Below, one piece after another: positions 6,982 through 16,583 of a stretch of DNA of 45,678 nucleotides. The translations under genes were made by a program, and so were the position numbers. Within the stretch, counting starts at the first letter, position 1, and each line of letters starts with the position of its first letter. Under the pieces are notes generated by a model. It saw only the letters and a list, made by a program, of their open reading frames with translations. It ran no database searches and was not told where the DNA came from. This DNA comes from Paenibacillus maysiensis. GTDB lineage: Bacteria > Bacillota > Bacilli > Paenibacillales > Paenibacillaceae. The DNA is taken from positions 1-45,678 of the forward strand of contig NZ_ASRY01000093.1 in the NCBI RefSeq assembly GCF_000520815.1, written 5' to 3'.

Positions 6982-7010
6982 CCCTGCTACGAATAGCAGG
7001 GGTTAAGTTT
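6973..7010 (-). terminator. Perfect 17-bp terminator hairpin overlapping the 1332-residue gene's stop codon
   Basis: The arms 6973-6989 and 6994-7010 are perfectly complementary around a TTCG tetraloop (minus strand), followed by TTTTACTGATTTTTA. It ends the structural transcripts, while its 3' arm supplies the -35 element of promoter P5. Confidence 0.8.
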
Positions 7011-10000
7011 ACATGATAAAGCAGTATCCGTATTCTGTAGCCACATCTATACTGGAAGCCATATCATCATACACCTGAACCTGTATAGCCCCAGGTAGTA
7101 ATGCTTTCTGCCACACGGAAATATGGCCTTTTAATATAGATCTTTTCCAAATGTCCATGGAACCATGAAGATCATTTTGTCGATACTGTCTGACCACCAC
7201 TGAGCCAGTGACAATGGATTTCTCCCACACACTCATATCACTTTGTAAGCTTATTTGTGCTGTCCTTCTCACAGTTAGATAGCCTGTGATGTGACTATGT
7301 TCCCGAATCTCCAAATCTGATGGAAGCTCTGTTTGCTCTGAATGTCGAACGGCAACATGACCATATTTATCATACGCTGCGTCCCGCCTAATCCCCACTT
7401 CAGCATTCAGATCATGGTGTTCCATAACACGAACCGATAGTTCGGTATCCCAATCCTGCTGATCGGAAAGACGCACCAAGATTCGAGACCATCTATCAGA
7501 TTCACGGCTTTTCCGTGCACTGATCCTGCCTTTAAGTTCAGATTTCTCCCAAGTTTTTACGTAAAGCTCACTCGAGATAGAGTCCAAATGACTACGTCTG
7601 ATTCGCAGGTAAGAAGACTGATCCGTATGGCTGTCCACTCGAACCTTTATATTAGAGCCTAGATTACCGGATCTTACTCCTACTGCAATTTCCAGATCAG
7701 AAATGAGCTTAACTCGCACTGTAATTCGTGACTGCATATCCATTCTTATATGGTACGGAATGGATATGCAGGCCCATAAATTTCCTGAAAGTACAGTGAG
7801 ACTTGAAGGCACATCTTTTTTCGGCCAGATCGCTATACTTGATCTCAAAGAAGTATAATGCGATATTGTGACCGTTGAAGGTAGCCCGGAATGTGCTCTT
7901 GTTCTTACAGACAAATCGGATATGAGCAAATTACTAAACACAATTTGAAGCCTGCCGTAAAAATCAGGATTGTGGATATTCATATCCGCAGGCATATCTT
8001 TCCTATAAAGTATACGCCCCTCCACCATCAGATCTGCTTCACGAGATCTACGGACTGAAATAGAGCTTTTCTTTACTGCTCCCTGAAAGACGGATATGCT
8101 CCCTAATATATTAGGGATACTCAACTCCATACCAGAAAAGATATCCTGATGCTCTGTCCTTCTTACACGGATCGACCCAAGCATTTCCTTACGATTAACA
8201 AGAATCGTTGCCGGAAGTTCGGGAAACGGAACTGCCCAGCGGGCAACGCTCAGTTCGGAAGCAAGGTTCTCCCTGTAAAAGACATACATATTCGAAGGTA
8301 CTATTTTCCTATTCACCCATAGGGTGCTGTCCAATGAATTCTCACGTGCAACAGCAATAACAAGCTGAGCTTCCAAAGAATGATTATCCTTGCGCCGTAC
8401 GGACACCTTACCGTTTAAGTTAGGTACCGTCACTGTGATATCGGTCAGGATCTCCCTTTGGTTGTGGACAAACAGGCTTCCCTTCCAAACCGTTGCTCCA
8501 TAGGACTGTTTGATGCGAAACGAAGCTGGAAGATGAGACACCTTACTTACACGAGAGGTAAGGCCACCTTCTATACTGTTCCTGCCCAAACTATAGATAC
8601 GAGTATCATAGTAGGTAATATCCAATATAGGACGGTACGATTTTTGCTCCTTAGTAAAAAAACGGATACTTCCATGTTCAAATTCATCCAGAGCTTTAAA
8701 AATATATCCAAAATTCGGCCTTTTTCCTTCATACCATGCACGAATGGAATCAGTCACATCAAAAGAAATGTACCCTGAATCTCCACCTACATCTTGAACG
8801 ATGTTTATACCGTCATAGGTTGAATTAGGACTGCTAAAGCCAAACGGAAACGGTTGGTTTTGCCAGGTAACTCCATATTCTGTCCATTCCCTGGATGCTT
8901 CAATGAGCTGTATCCCCTTCAGGGGTACGTTGCGACCATCGAAATACACTTTGAGCTCGGCCGATTTAATCGTTGTATTTTTCTTGGGAATAGAAGCTGT
9001 ATCCAAATCAAAGCCAACATAAGATCTGTATCTTTCCTGAGCCGAGGCAGAATATCCGACATACATTTGTTCCTCAACACCATAGTTTAATCTGGGCTGA
9101 GACTCACGAACAAAAGCATCTTTATTAGAATAAATAATCGTCGTGTACGTTGGAGGCTCGATAACATCATATCTGCCTTTCATCCATGTATAGGGTGCAA
9201 TTCCTATGGATGAAGCCATATCCGAAACTTCCCGAACCGTCATTGCAGACGGAAGATCATCATAACTCCGAGAAGTTATCCCGTATCTGCCGGTAGACTG
9301 GGTAAAGGATGCAATAGACAAGAATGAAGGTAGATTCTCCGTCTTCTTAATTTCCAGACTAGCATATATATCTATAACATGACTTTTACGAATATGGTAA
9401 TGCCCCATTATTCGGGTATGGGTACCTACCAGAATGCTACTGTGTAGTTCAGATATACTTGGTACCGTCAGGAAGGAGGTTAAGTCTTCGGCTCCTAGAG
9501 ACTCTATACTATATTTCACGGCTAGGTGAGTATGGGTACGTACAGACAATGATGAATATATTTGATGAATAGACTTAATTTGCAGGCTGGAGCTGAGATT
9601 AGCAGGTTCGATCCCCCGCACCTGATATCTTCCGTTGCTGCTTACCTGAGTGTTTACCTTTAAGCTGCTGACGATATCATTAGGCTTTTTGACCTCTATT
9701 GCAGCTTTGAGGTTTTGCTCCTGAGCAGCATGAATATCATATTTGGCGGCTAAGGTAGTACTTGCTTGAACCGATATACGGGAAGGTAATCCCTGTTGCA
9801 CAACATTCAGGCTGGAAAGCAAATCATTTGGCATGAGCCGCTTCACATCGTATGCGGCTACTGCTACAGCTGATGAGCTAACACTCAGCACAGCAGTGAG
9901 ATGATCGGATACCTTAACTGCCAACCTACCTTGGACATCACTATTATCCGCAGGCAGGATACTGTATCGAGCCTTTACAGCCGTTTTCCCTGACGCACTA

Positions 10001-11007
10001 ACACCCAGCACGGCTGCAAGATTATCCGCTACCTTAACTTCAATAGCACTCTGTACATCATCATGATCCGCAGGGTGGGCCGCATAGTGCGCTTTTACAG
10101 AAACATGAGTATTAATATGCATATTGCTGACTACATCCATAGGCTTTTTAACCGTTATATGTGAAGACATGTCAGCCATGTCCGTAGGAATAATAGTCTG
10201 CTTCCCTTGAACTCCCCCGCTAATTCCTACTTGCAAGGATGCTGAGAGATTCTGCCTTTCCAGTACTCTCGCATGAATCTGCATGTCAGAATGACTTATC
10301 CCCAAAAGGTAACCAGCCATATAGTTTGCAACGATTTCATCCATCGTTAACGCAACATTGTACATCCGTACAACAGGAATATATCCACGAAACCATTGGC
10401 TATCCTCTGTACTGTGCCTGCCAATAAAAAGTCCATTGGGCCATTGGCTATGTTCAGTGATTTCAGCTTGCATATTCCCCTGAGGAGCGCCATTCAGAAA
10501 AGTAGATAGATTACCTGTAATTTCGTCATATGCGCCAACAATATGATACCATTTGTTTCTGGGTAATTTCCCTAAGTTGGCATATGCTTTTCTCGTACGG
10601 GTCGCGATCTGAAGCTCCAATTCCCCAATAGGGTTAAACATGACTAAAATACCCTGAGTATCGTTCAACTCTCCCCCAGAAGACAAAACAACGTTACCCC
10701 CGATATAATATATCCACACTTCAAAGGTAACACTGGCGATAGGCTTAGAGGTATCCGCGCCTGTACATTGGATATAATGGCTCGTCCCATTAAAAAACAG
10801 GGCATAGGGATCGGCGAGGGTGTTTCTGCCCCCCCAACCATCATCTTTCGTAAAATGGAAGCCATTCAGTATGCCGTGATTTCCTTTACCACTCAAATCA
10901 TGCCATTGCGAAGTGGGTTTTGAGTTGGAGCCAACCTCCAAACCTTGATCGGCAAGGGAAGCGTGAAGGGAAAGGATTAATCCTCTCTTACTAAACATGA
11001 ACATCAC
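7009..11007 (-). CDS. Giant fibre/adhesin-like protein: ConA/LamG domain, 38-residue repeats, DNRLRE domain, beta repeats
   Basis: A 1332-residue protein without signal peptide. Residues about 30-230 form a concanavalin/LamG-like jelly roll (QWHDLSGKGNHGIL, FEVWIYY, NKWYHIVGAYDE, LFIGRH). Residues about 280-615 are roughly nine units of 38 residues with the pattern (D/N)L-x4-[LI]x[VI]-x5-L-x-S-x3-[VI]-x9-Y-x-[VI]. Residues about 620-800 match the DNRLRE-type extracellular domain (AFVRESQP, EWTEYGVTWQNQP, DVTDSIRAWYEGKRPNFGY). Residues about 810-1320 are shorter alternating strands (DLxSxLxVR ... LxGxIxVR). Starts at GTG 11007, ATG 11004 or ATG 10998 are close together. Last gene of operon 4. 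Likely a long tail fibre or surface-binding arm; the export route would be the particle itself. Confidence 0.75.
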   Translation of the reverse strand: MMFMFSKRGLILSLHASLADQGLEVGSNSKPTSQWHDLSGKGNHGILNGFHFTKDDGWGGRNTLADPYALFFNGTSHYIQCTGADTSKPIASVTFEVWIYYIGGNVVLSSGGELNDTQGILVMFNPIGELELQIATRTRKAYANLGKLPRNKWYHIVGAYDEITGNLSTFLNGAPQGNMQAEITEHSQWPNGLFIGRHSTEDSQWFRGYIPVVRMYNVALTMDEIVANYMAGYLLGISHSDMQIHARVLERQNLSASLQVGISGGVQGKQTIIPTDMADMSSHITVKKPMDVVSNMHINTHVSVKAHYAAHPADHDDVQSAIEVKVADNLAAVLGVSASGKTAVKARYSILPADNSDVQGRLAVKVSDHLTAVLSVSSSAVAVAAYDVKRLMPNDLLSSLNVVQQGLPSRISVQASTTLAAKYDIHAAQEQNLKAAIEVKKPNDIVSSLKVNTQVSSNGRYQVRGIEPANLSSSLQIKSIHQIYSSLSVRTHTHLAVKYSIESLGAEDLTSFLTVPSISELHSSILVGTHTRIMGHYHIRKSHVIDIYASLEIKKTENLPSFLSIASFTQSTGRYGITSRSYDDLPSAMTVREVSDMASSIGIAPYTWMKGRYDVIEPPTYTTIIYSNKDAFVRESQPRLNYGVEEQMYVGYSASAQERYRSYVGFDLDTASIPKKNTTIKSAELKVYFDGRNVPLKGIQLIEASREWTEYGVTWQNQPFPFGFSSPNSTYDGINIVQDVGGDSGYISFDVTDSIRAWYEGKRPNFGYIFKALDEFEHGSIRFFTKEQKSYRPILDITYYDTRIYSLGRNSIEGGLTSRVSKVSHLPASFRIKQSYGATVWKGSLFVHNQREILTDITVTVPNLNGKVSVRRKDNHSLEAQLVIAVARENSLDSTLWVNRKIVPSNMYVFYRENLASELSVARWAVPFPELPATILVNRKEMLGSIRVRRTEHQDIFSGMELSIPNILGSISVFQGAVKKSSISVRRSREADLMVEGRILYRKDMPADMNIHNPDFYGRLQIVFSNLLISDLSVRTRAHSGLPSTVTISHYTSLRSSIAIWPKKDVPSSLTVLSGNLWACISIPYHIRMDMQSRITVRVKLISDLEIAVGVRSGNLGSNIKVRVDSHTDQSSYLRIRRSHLDSISSELYVKTWEKSELKGRISARKSRESDRWSRILVRLSDQQDWDTELSVRVMEHHDLNAEVGIRRDAAYDKYGHVAVRHSEQTELPSDLEIREHSHITGYLTVRRTAQISLQSDMSVWEKSIVTGSVVVRQYRQNDLHGSMDIWKRSILKGHISVWQKALLPGAIQVQVYDDMASSIDVATEYGYCFIM

Positions 11008-11015
11008 GCCCTATT

Positions 11016-11027
11016 CCATTGTATTGG
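11016..11027. repeat. Intergenic CCATTGTATTGG motif, copy 1
   Basis: The 12-base sequence CCATTGTATTGG occurs between the GLUG gene and the giant fibre gene and again at 14432-14443 between the two preceding genes. Here it extends to a TTCCA-N6-TGGAA dyad. It may be a remnant of gene duplication by copying of a gene with its leader, or a short RNA element. Confidence 0.4.
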
Positions 11028-11034
11028 AACATTA

Positions 11035-13815
11035 TTACATGGGGCTTGCTTTCGCCCTTAGATCAAACGTTCCACCCGTCTTCACTGCAATATCCGACTT
11101 GATTCTTACATAGAGCTTTTCCGCGCTGCCCCTGGCCAATGTGCCGTTAAAAGCTAATTCCTGAGCAGGCAGAAATGGAGTATCCGACATACTTAAATCG
11201 ATTTCCATCCCTTTAGCTACCGTTGTACTATCCACCCATGTTTTGAGTTGATTCACCGGGAAATCAGCATTATTTTGCAACCATACTGGTTTGGGGGAAG
11301 AGGTTTGGCTTGCGACCAATGTGCCAAACTCCAGGTAACGCAGCCGCTCTCCTGCATTATCCGTATAGTATTTACCAAATTCATTACGGAAGCCCAGCAA
11401 CGGCAGATCAAGAGGTAGGAGCTTCCTTAATGCGGGATAACCGTCATTGTATTTAGGGTCCATCATCCATATGTCGTCAAAATTCCAGGCCGTATTGGAG
11501 TAGGTTCCCCTGTACTTCATTTCACGGGTGATCAGGCCTGATCCACCTGTACTAGAAGCATTCTTATACAATTCCTTATCAAAGTAATTATCTGAAAAGG
11601 CTCCACTCCCCGCATAAATAAATCCATTCAAAGCGGATGAAGCAAATGCCTTGCCTAACGCAAGGCACCGTCTTACAGTAAGGGTAGCAGTATTCCCGCC
11701 AAATCCGCCCACCGTTACTCCATTTAACTCCGCATCTGTCCAGCAATCCTCCAGTATAGAAGAACTAATACCGTAACCTAAAAATCCTCCCAGGTAATCC
11801 CCTGTACTCTCACCTTTACCGGAAGCATAGCATCTACGTATAATTCCATTACCCGTCAGGTAGCCTGCGAACACTCCAGTGTAGCCTACTCCTGCAACAG
11901 TTACATTTACACTACAATCCTCTATGATTCCATCCGTAGTTACTTGTCCTACCAAACCGGCTCCATGACTTCCTTTACTTGTAATTTTGCAATAAGAAAA
12001 TGTATCGACATGGCAATTGCTAATGGTAGATTTGGAAATTTGGCCTGCTAATGCAGTTGCATAACTGTTACCTGTAACATTACAATCAACGATATCCAGA
12101 TTCTTAATCCAGCCGCCCATCATGTAGCCAAACAGACTTACAAATGAATCATTGGGACGATAGATGAATAAGTTGGCAACACAGCGCCCTCCACCATCAA
12201 CATATCCTTTGAAATACGATTCTTTACCCACAAGATTAAAACCAATGGGGTAAAATCCGTCCTCCGCCTGGAATTGAGTCATTTTGATATCATCTTCGAA
12301 TTTGAAATAAGATTCATTGCGGAACCAGCGCATTTGAGCAAGATCAAACTCGGTCAGGATAATAAAAGGATCTTCTTTTTTCCCTGTTCCATTCTGATAT
12401 CGAATAAACTGTCGATGCTCAGGATATCCTCCATTGTAATCCTGACTCATGTACCAATAATTTGCAAAATCCCAATTTTCAAATGTGGATGCAACCTTTA
12501 ATTCCGACGAAGATTTACCAACACCTGCTGCACTGGTTGGAACTTCTGAGGTTTCTATATCCCAATAACAATTTGTGATTGCAGAAGTATTATTACTGCC
12601 TATAAAGCCCCCAATATTGCTTCTTTCCCGAGCTAATGTGATATCCTCAACCTTACCGGTAGAGTAACAATATGCAATTGAGAAACTGCCGCTGTAATAA
12701 TTTACACTTCCACTGAACCCTCCTGCAATATTGCTTGCGGATCGAACGTTACACTTATAATTATATGAATAATTAATGATTGAGCTGCCTGAATAATTGC
12801 GGATGTCTTGATATAGATAACCAATTAACCCGCCAACATATCCATTCTGACCTTCTATTACTCCTGAAATAACATTACAGTTATATACTGAAGTATTAAA
12901 CCCATAACCTATTAAAGCTCCTGTATACCCCTTTTTGTTAGTGATGCTAGGATCAATCAATCTTAAATTACGTATTGTTGCAGACCTGGTACAACCAAAT
13001 AAACCAACAAAATTTCTATCCTGATTCATAAACAAGCTTTTTATAAAATACCCATTCCCATCATACACACCTGTGAACACGAGATTGGCATTATCACTAC
13101 CTATCGGTGTAAACCCCTCTCCACTCTGAAAGCTGCCCATGACAATATCCCTATCCTGCATATACCAGGCTCCAGGCTTCTTCCGAACATCATCCAAATC
13201 CTGCTCGGTAGATACAATATAAGGATCTGCCTGCGTACCACCACCACCGGAAAAGTGATCTACATAAATATAGGTCTGACCCTCTACCTTCTCGTAATAG
13301 GGTCTTACTCCGTCCGTCTCTTCCTTCGTCTTCACGTAGGTCAGCTCAGCAACACCGTCTTCATCCGCATCACTGACTACGTATACATCCGAATAATCAT
13401 CATAGGGTAAAATAATCGTTCCGCTAAGGTGGGAGGCTCCATGCACATAAGCAAATTCACGGCCAAACGGAATCTGTTCACGGGTTTCTGCATCCAATAC
13501 ATGCTGCACCCGATCTCTGCCTACGATGTCAATTCCCGTCGGATCGACGGTATCTAAAATAATCGTGGATGCTATTTTATTTTCGTAAAAGGAATCAGCC
13601 AGTTGCTTATATTCTTGATACATCTGCTCTTCATCAGGTGTTAATGTATCATTGACATCCAGCTTTTTTTCCTGCAACTCTTCAAATTCTTCTTTAATAC
13701 TTTCCCAACCATTTGGAGTGAGAACTTCTACAGGATATGGGTATATACTGAATACTGACTTTTTATTGGTTTTATCTACTTCAATCGTGTAATTACGAAT
13801 TACTGAACCAGCCAA
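11035..13815 (-). CDS. GLUG-repeat beta-solenoid fibre/adhesin-like protein
   Basis: A 926-residue protein. Residues 1-195 form an N-terminal attachment-type domain. Two homologous solenoid domains follow, about 195-450 and 455-805. Each opens with the same pattern (GGTQADPYIVSTEQDLDDV, then FTPIG; GKKEDPFIILTEFDLAQM, then FYPIG), followed by GLUG motifs such as GYTGALIGY, NGYVGGLIGY, SNIGGFIGS, GYTGVFAGY and DYLGGFLGY. About 120 C-terminal residues are beta-rich. GLUG repeats are known from secreted adhesins and proteases; here there is no signal peptide. The start is TTG 13815 after GGAGGTGAATTGAA; the first 16 bases overlap the end of the preceding gene. It fits a tail-fibre or receptor-binding role. 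Confidence 0.8.
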   Translation of the reverse strand: MAGSVIRNYTIEVDKTNKKSVFSIYPYPVEVLTPNGWESIKEEFEELQEKKLDVNDTLTPDEEQMYQEYKQLADSFYENKIASTIILDTVDPTGIDIVGRDRVQHVLDAETREQIPFGREFAYVHGASHLSGTIILPYDDYSDVYVVSDADEDGVAELTYVKTKEETDGVRPYYEKVEGQTYIYVDHFSGGGGTQADPYIVSTEQDLDDVRKKPGAWYMQDRDIVMGSFQSGEGFTPIGSDNANLVFTGVYDGNGYFIKSLFMNQDRNFVGLFGCTRSATIRNLRLIDPSITNKKGYTGALIGYGFNTSVYNCNVISGVIEGQNGYVGGLIGYLYQDIRNYSGSSIINYSYNYKCNVRSASNIAGGFSGSVNYYSGSFSIAYCYSTGKVEDITLARERSNIGGFIGSNNTSAITNCYWDIETSEVPTSAAGVGKSSSELKVASTFENWDFANYWYMSQDYNGGYPEHRQFIRYQNGTGKKEDPFIILTEFDLAQMRWFRNESYFKFEDDIKMTQFQAEDGFYPIGFNLVGKESYFKGYVDGGGRCVANLFIYRPNDSFVSLFGYMMGGWIKNLDIVDCNVTGNSYATALAGQISKSTISNCHVDTFSYCKITSKGSHGAGLVGQVTTDGIIEDCSVNVTVAGVGYTGVFAGYLTGNGIIRRCYASGKGESTGDYLGGFLGYGISSSILEDCWTDAELNGVTVGGFGGNTATLTVRRCLALGKAFASSALNGFIYAGSGAFSDNYFDKELYKNASSTGGSGLITREMKYRGTYSNTAWNFDDIWMMDPKYNDGYPALRKLLPLDLPLLGFRNEFGKYYTDNAGERLRYLEFGTLVASQTSSPKPVWLQNNADFPVNQLKTWVDSTTVAKGMEIDLSMSDTPFLPAQELAFNGTLARGSAEKLYVRIKSDIAVKTGGTFDLRAKASPM

Positions 13816-14417
13816 TTCAATTCACCTCCGATATCGGGTTTTAATGGAGCACTGAATTCCTGTGTAACCAGGCCGTTTACCTTGACCTGTAATTTACCAT
13901 TCAGTTCCGTATTGGATACTAGTCTCAATGCCATATGAACGGGTGCGTTGAATGGAATCTTACAGATCGCTTTGACATGAAATTCAACATGGTCAATCAG
14001 AAGTGCCGCCTTATATCCAAAATTAAATTGGGTAATTGTACTGCTCATTACGCCTTTTTCTCCAGCCGCAGCAGGGCTATAATTGGGTAATCCAGATGCC
14101 TCCGCATCCTTATATGAAATAATGTCTCTGTAGGATTGAAACACATTACCCGTCAGGTTATAGTCTTTGTCCGGCGTTGAATATACCAGTTCCACCATCC
14201 TGCCAGCTAATTTGAAAATACCGTCACTTTCAAAGAAAAAGCTTTGACCATGCCCTACCATGCCAAAACGAATCAATTTATCTCTTTGAATAGCATAAAA
14301 GCTATTTTCTGCCTGAGTGACAAAATCATACTCAGAAAGGTGAGTACCATCCGTATACTCACCTAGCCAAATAAAATCCTGTGACACAGGAGAATATCCG
14401 TTACATTGTGCAAACAT
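13800..14417 (-). CDS. Tail-island structural protein, unknown family (205 residues)
   Basis: A beta-rich protein beginning MFAQCNGYSPVSQDFIWLGEY; no known domain recognised. The ATG at 14417 is preferred over 14435 because the upstream ATG itself forms part of the GGGAGGAAG ribosome site. The C-terminal half has a strand pattern (HVEFHVKAICKIPFNAPVHMALRLV) suggestive of a beta sandwich. The last codons overlap the TTG start of the GLUG gene, so translation is probably coupled. It may be the adaptor that joins the GLUG fibre to the particle. Confidence 0.6.
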   Translation of the reverse strand: MFAQCNGYSPVSQDFIWLGEYTDGTHLSEYDFVTQAENSFYAIQRDKLIRFGMVGHGQSFFFESDGIFKLAGRMVELVYSTPDKDYNLTGNVFQSYRDIISYKDAEASGLPNYSPAAAGEKGVMSSTITQFNFGYKAALLIDHVEFHVKAICKIPFNAPVHMALRLVSNTELNGKLQVKVNGLVTQEFSAPLKPDIGGELNWLVQ

Positions 14418-14431
14418 AGATATTCTTCCTC

Positions 14432-14443
14432 CCATTGTATTGG
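14432..14443. repeat. Intergenic CCATTGTATTGG motif, copy 2
   Basis: Same 12 bases as at 11016-11027, here directly upstream of the GGGAGGAAG ribosome site of the 205-residue gene. Confidence 0.4.
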
Positions 14444-14453
14444 ATATCAGTTG

Positions 14454-14948
14454 TTAGACGTATTGATAGGCCACACGTGTCAGAAAATTTACATTACCTG
14501 CCGTGGCGGTAGCCGGAACGCTTGCTTGTAGTGTCACTTGTGTGTAATTGCCTTTGGAGTTCCCTACGGAGCCATCGTTGATAACGCCCAGAATTTCCTT
14601 GTTTCCCGGCGAAAAGGTTCCCTTGGAATTGACCGTATTCCCGCCAGCCTGAATGACTTTCGTCGCCGTCCCGCCAATTGACGTAAAGCTGGATTCTGCC
14701 ATACTATCCACACGTACCTGAATCCATGTATTCAGGACCAGCTCACCACTATCCCCACCTGAGCTATCCTTGGTCGTAATAGTGCAATTGGTCATCGTAG
14801 AGAAGTCAGTGTTTACATTTCCCCGGTTGTTCCAAATAAGTACACCCAGGGATGGAGAAGAAGATCCTGCGTCTATCGTCCCGATCTCCCATTTTGACAA
14901 TGTTGTTACGTTGTCTGTTTTAAGCCATGATACTGCTGGTGCTGGCAT
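14454..14948 (-). CDS. Small beta-sandwich tail-island protein (164 residues)
   Basis: A Gly/Ser/Thr-rich, all-beta protein (MPAPAVSWLKTDNVTTLSKW to FLTRVAYQYV) with two halves. The second half (NKEILGVINDGS, then YTQVTLQASVPATATAGN) looks like an Ig-like or fibronectin-like sandwich of the kind that decorates phage tails and baseplates. The ATG is preceded by AAGGAGGAAAAAAC. It is the first gene after promoter P4 (15014-15044), so this operon (14948-7009) would give the fibre set. No family name can be given from sequence alone. Confidence 0.6.
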   Translation of the reverse strand: MPAPAVSWLKTDNVTTLSKWEIGTIDAGSSSPSLGVLIWNNRGNVNTDFSTMTNCTITTKDSSGGDSGELVLNTWIQVRVDSMAESSFTSIGGTATKVIQAGGNTVNSKGTFSPGNKEILGVINDGSVGNSKGNYTQVTLQASVPATATAGNVNFLTRVAYQYV

Positions 14949-15013
14949 GTTTTTTCCTCCTTCATTTTAGAAAAGATAAAATAAAACTCTTCGCCACGTT
15001 CTTCATGGCATAC

Positions 15014-15044
15014 TCAATATAAGTAACTAGAATCGAAAACTAAC
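15014..15044 (-). promoter_or_regulatory. Island promoter P4 (GTTAG-N16-CTTATATTGA)
   Basis: GTTAG at 15044-15040, 16 bases, CTTATATTGA at 15023-15014. About 65 bases upstream of the ATG at 14948. Confidence 0.75.
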
Positions 15045-15093
15045 ATTCTGCGGAAATAAAACCTACAAAATTCTTTAGAGGTAGACATAAATA

Positions 15094-15147
15094 CACCCCT
15101 TAGCTGCTACGAATGAGCATACACTCGTTCAACGCTTCTAAGGGGTG
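15094..15147 (-). terminator. Hairpin ending operon 3
   Basis: CACCCCTTAG (15094-15103) pairs with CTAAGGGGTG (15138-15147), with an inner weaker GAATGAG/CTCGTTC pairing. The following T tract on the minus strand is weak (TATTTATG), so it may be a partial terminator. It lies between the end of the 406-residue gene and promoter P4. Confidence 0.5.
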
Positions 15148-15218
15148 CTACTATAACTCAAGCTGATGGATATAAAGAGTTACCTGTTTAAGAAAATAGG
15201 ATTAAGCCTGCTTATTAC

Positions 15219-16439
15219 TTATTCAGCCTTTTTATACTGAATGAACAAGACATCCGGTACATCTTCGACAACCTTCAACGTATCCGGCGTAAAGTTAAAG
15301 CCTGTAATCAATCCGCTGACATCCTTGATATAGGTAAAGTTAATACCTGGTGTTTGGAGCTGCCCGTTGATGGCCAGACGTACCGTTTTGTCTTTGGCTT
15401 TTCCCTTTTTTAGAGTGTATTCCGTCTCGCCCCCAACTGCTTCAAATACCTCTTCTTCATCCGCAGCTTCGATCGTGCCCACTTTCACACTTAATGCCTT
15501 GAACGCAACATCTGCCGCCTTCTCCAAATCAAGAATACGACCTTCCGCATTACCAAAAGCACCTGCTTTGAAGTAACCATTTGAAGAATCTGCATCCCGG
15601 TCATTAATTCCATTCATCAAATCCTCAGAAGATTTCAAGCGCTGCGCCAAATGGCTGAGAGCCAACTGTAAAGTCACTCCGCTATAGTTCGGATCTGTCG
15701 CAACTCCGATCAGTTGTGCGCCTGTAGCAGACGCCAACTGATCCCGAATCGCCTGATCCGCATCTTGGCGATCTTGTACCTCCTGACTAACCTGATCTTG
15801 AATAGAAACTATCAGATTCGAATTACCGTCATTGTCCAGCGTACCCGTTGAACCATATACATCCTTCATCAACTGAATCAGGTTCATATAGGCCTTGGCA
15901 TCGGTGGCCCCTTCCACGAATCCGCTACCGCCTTGAATGATCGCATCCGAAGGAATGACAGACAAATTCGTGCGAATCACGAAACGATAATCAATTTTGC
16001 CCGCATTTGCATCAAATGTATAAGGCTGCTCTTTGCCCCCTTCTACACTATAAAATTTCAGAAAGTAGCTGCCTTTACTTTCTTCAAGACGACCGTATAC
16101 CACGTCAGAGTCGCTGTCTCCGATCGGACTGTCTGTACCGGCGGAGCGAAGCTGCACCTTCTCAGTCAGCACAACACCTTCCATTTTGTCTCCGGTCGAG
16201 ACGGTTCTTGTACCGATATCGCCCGATACATCCAGTTGTGTACTGCCGGCAACCACTTTTTTATTAACCTGTACAAATACATCAATCTTGGTGTCTTCCA
16301 AAATTTCACGATGATTATGAAACTTGAGGTCAATGTACTTCTCTGCAATCTTATTAGCTTCATCAAAATGTTGATTCCGCAACAGTTTGTTATTCAACTG
16401 CTCACCACGGAATCTCGCAATACCTCTTGTTTCTGCCAT
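15219..16439 (-). CDS. Tail fibre / baseplate-like structural protein (406 residues)
   Basis: Begins MAETRGIARFRGEQLNNKLL. It has a beta-rich N-terminal region to about residue 170, then a helical, fibre-like middle (SIQDQVSQEVQDRQDADQAI, GVTLQLALSHLAQRLKSSED) and a C-terminal unit of about 80 residues (VFEAVGGETEYTLKKG, then VRLAINGQLQTPGINFTYI). The C-terminal unit resembles the short beta domain often found at the ends of phage structural proteins (NGQxQxPG-xxYxI). It is the only gene between promoter P3 and the operon 3 hairpin, so its level can be set independently, as for a major fibre. Clear AAGGAGAG upstream of the ATG. Confidence 0.65.
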   Translation of the reverse strand: MAETRGIARFRGEQLNNKLLRNQHFDEANKIAEKYIDLKFHNHREILEDTKIDVFVQVNKKVVAGSTQLDVSGDIGTRTVSTGDKMEGVVLTEKVQLRSAGTDSPIGDSDSDVVYGRLEESKGSYFLKFYSVEGGKEQPYTFDANAGKIDYRFVIRTNLSVIPSDAIIQGGSGFVEGATDAKAYMNLIQLMKDVYGSTGTLDNDGNSNLIVSIQDQVSQEVQDRQDADQAIRDQLASATGAQLIGVATDPNYSGVTLQLALSHLAQRLKSSEDLMNGINDRDADSSNGYFKAGAFGNAEGRILDLEKAADVAFKALSVKVGTIEAADEEEVFEAVGGETEYTLKKGKAKDKTVRLAINGQLQTPGINFTYIKDVSGLITGFNFTPDTLKVVEDVPDVLFIQYKKAE

Positions 16440-16448
16440 AACTCATCT

Positions 16449-16480
16449 CTCCTTGTCGGGATTTCACAAAATCCCATTTT
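16449..16480 (-). other. 5' leader hairpin of the 406-residue gene
   Basis: Within the short leader after P3, GGGATTT-TGTG-AAATCCC forms a perfect 7-bp stem just upstream of the ribosome site AAGGAGAG. It may protect the transcript or tune translation. Confidence 0.4.
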
Positions 16481-16496
16481 ATGTTTTGTTACGAAT

Positions 16497-16527
16497 GCAA
16501 TATAAGTTTGCTTTATGCTTTCTTATC
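16497..16527 (-). promoter_or_regulatory. Island promoter P3 (GATAA-N16-CTTATATTGC)
   Basis: GATAA at 16527-16523, 16 bases, CTTATATTGC at 16506-16497. It is the most divergent of the five copies (one change in each half) but keeps the spacing exactly. About 60 bases upstream of the ATG at 16439. Confidence 0.7.
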
Positions 16528-16583
16528 CGATATTGTAGTCATATTTTATTATAAATCATTAATTTTTCACCTTATTTTCAACC

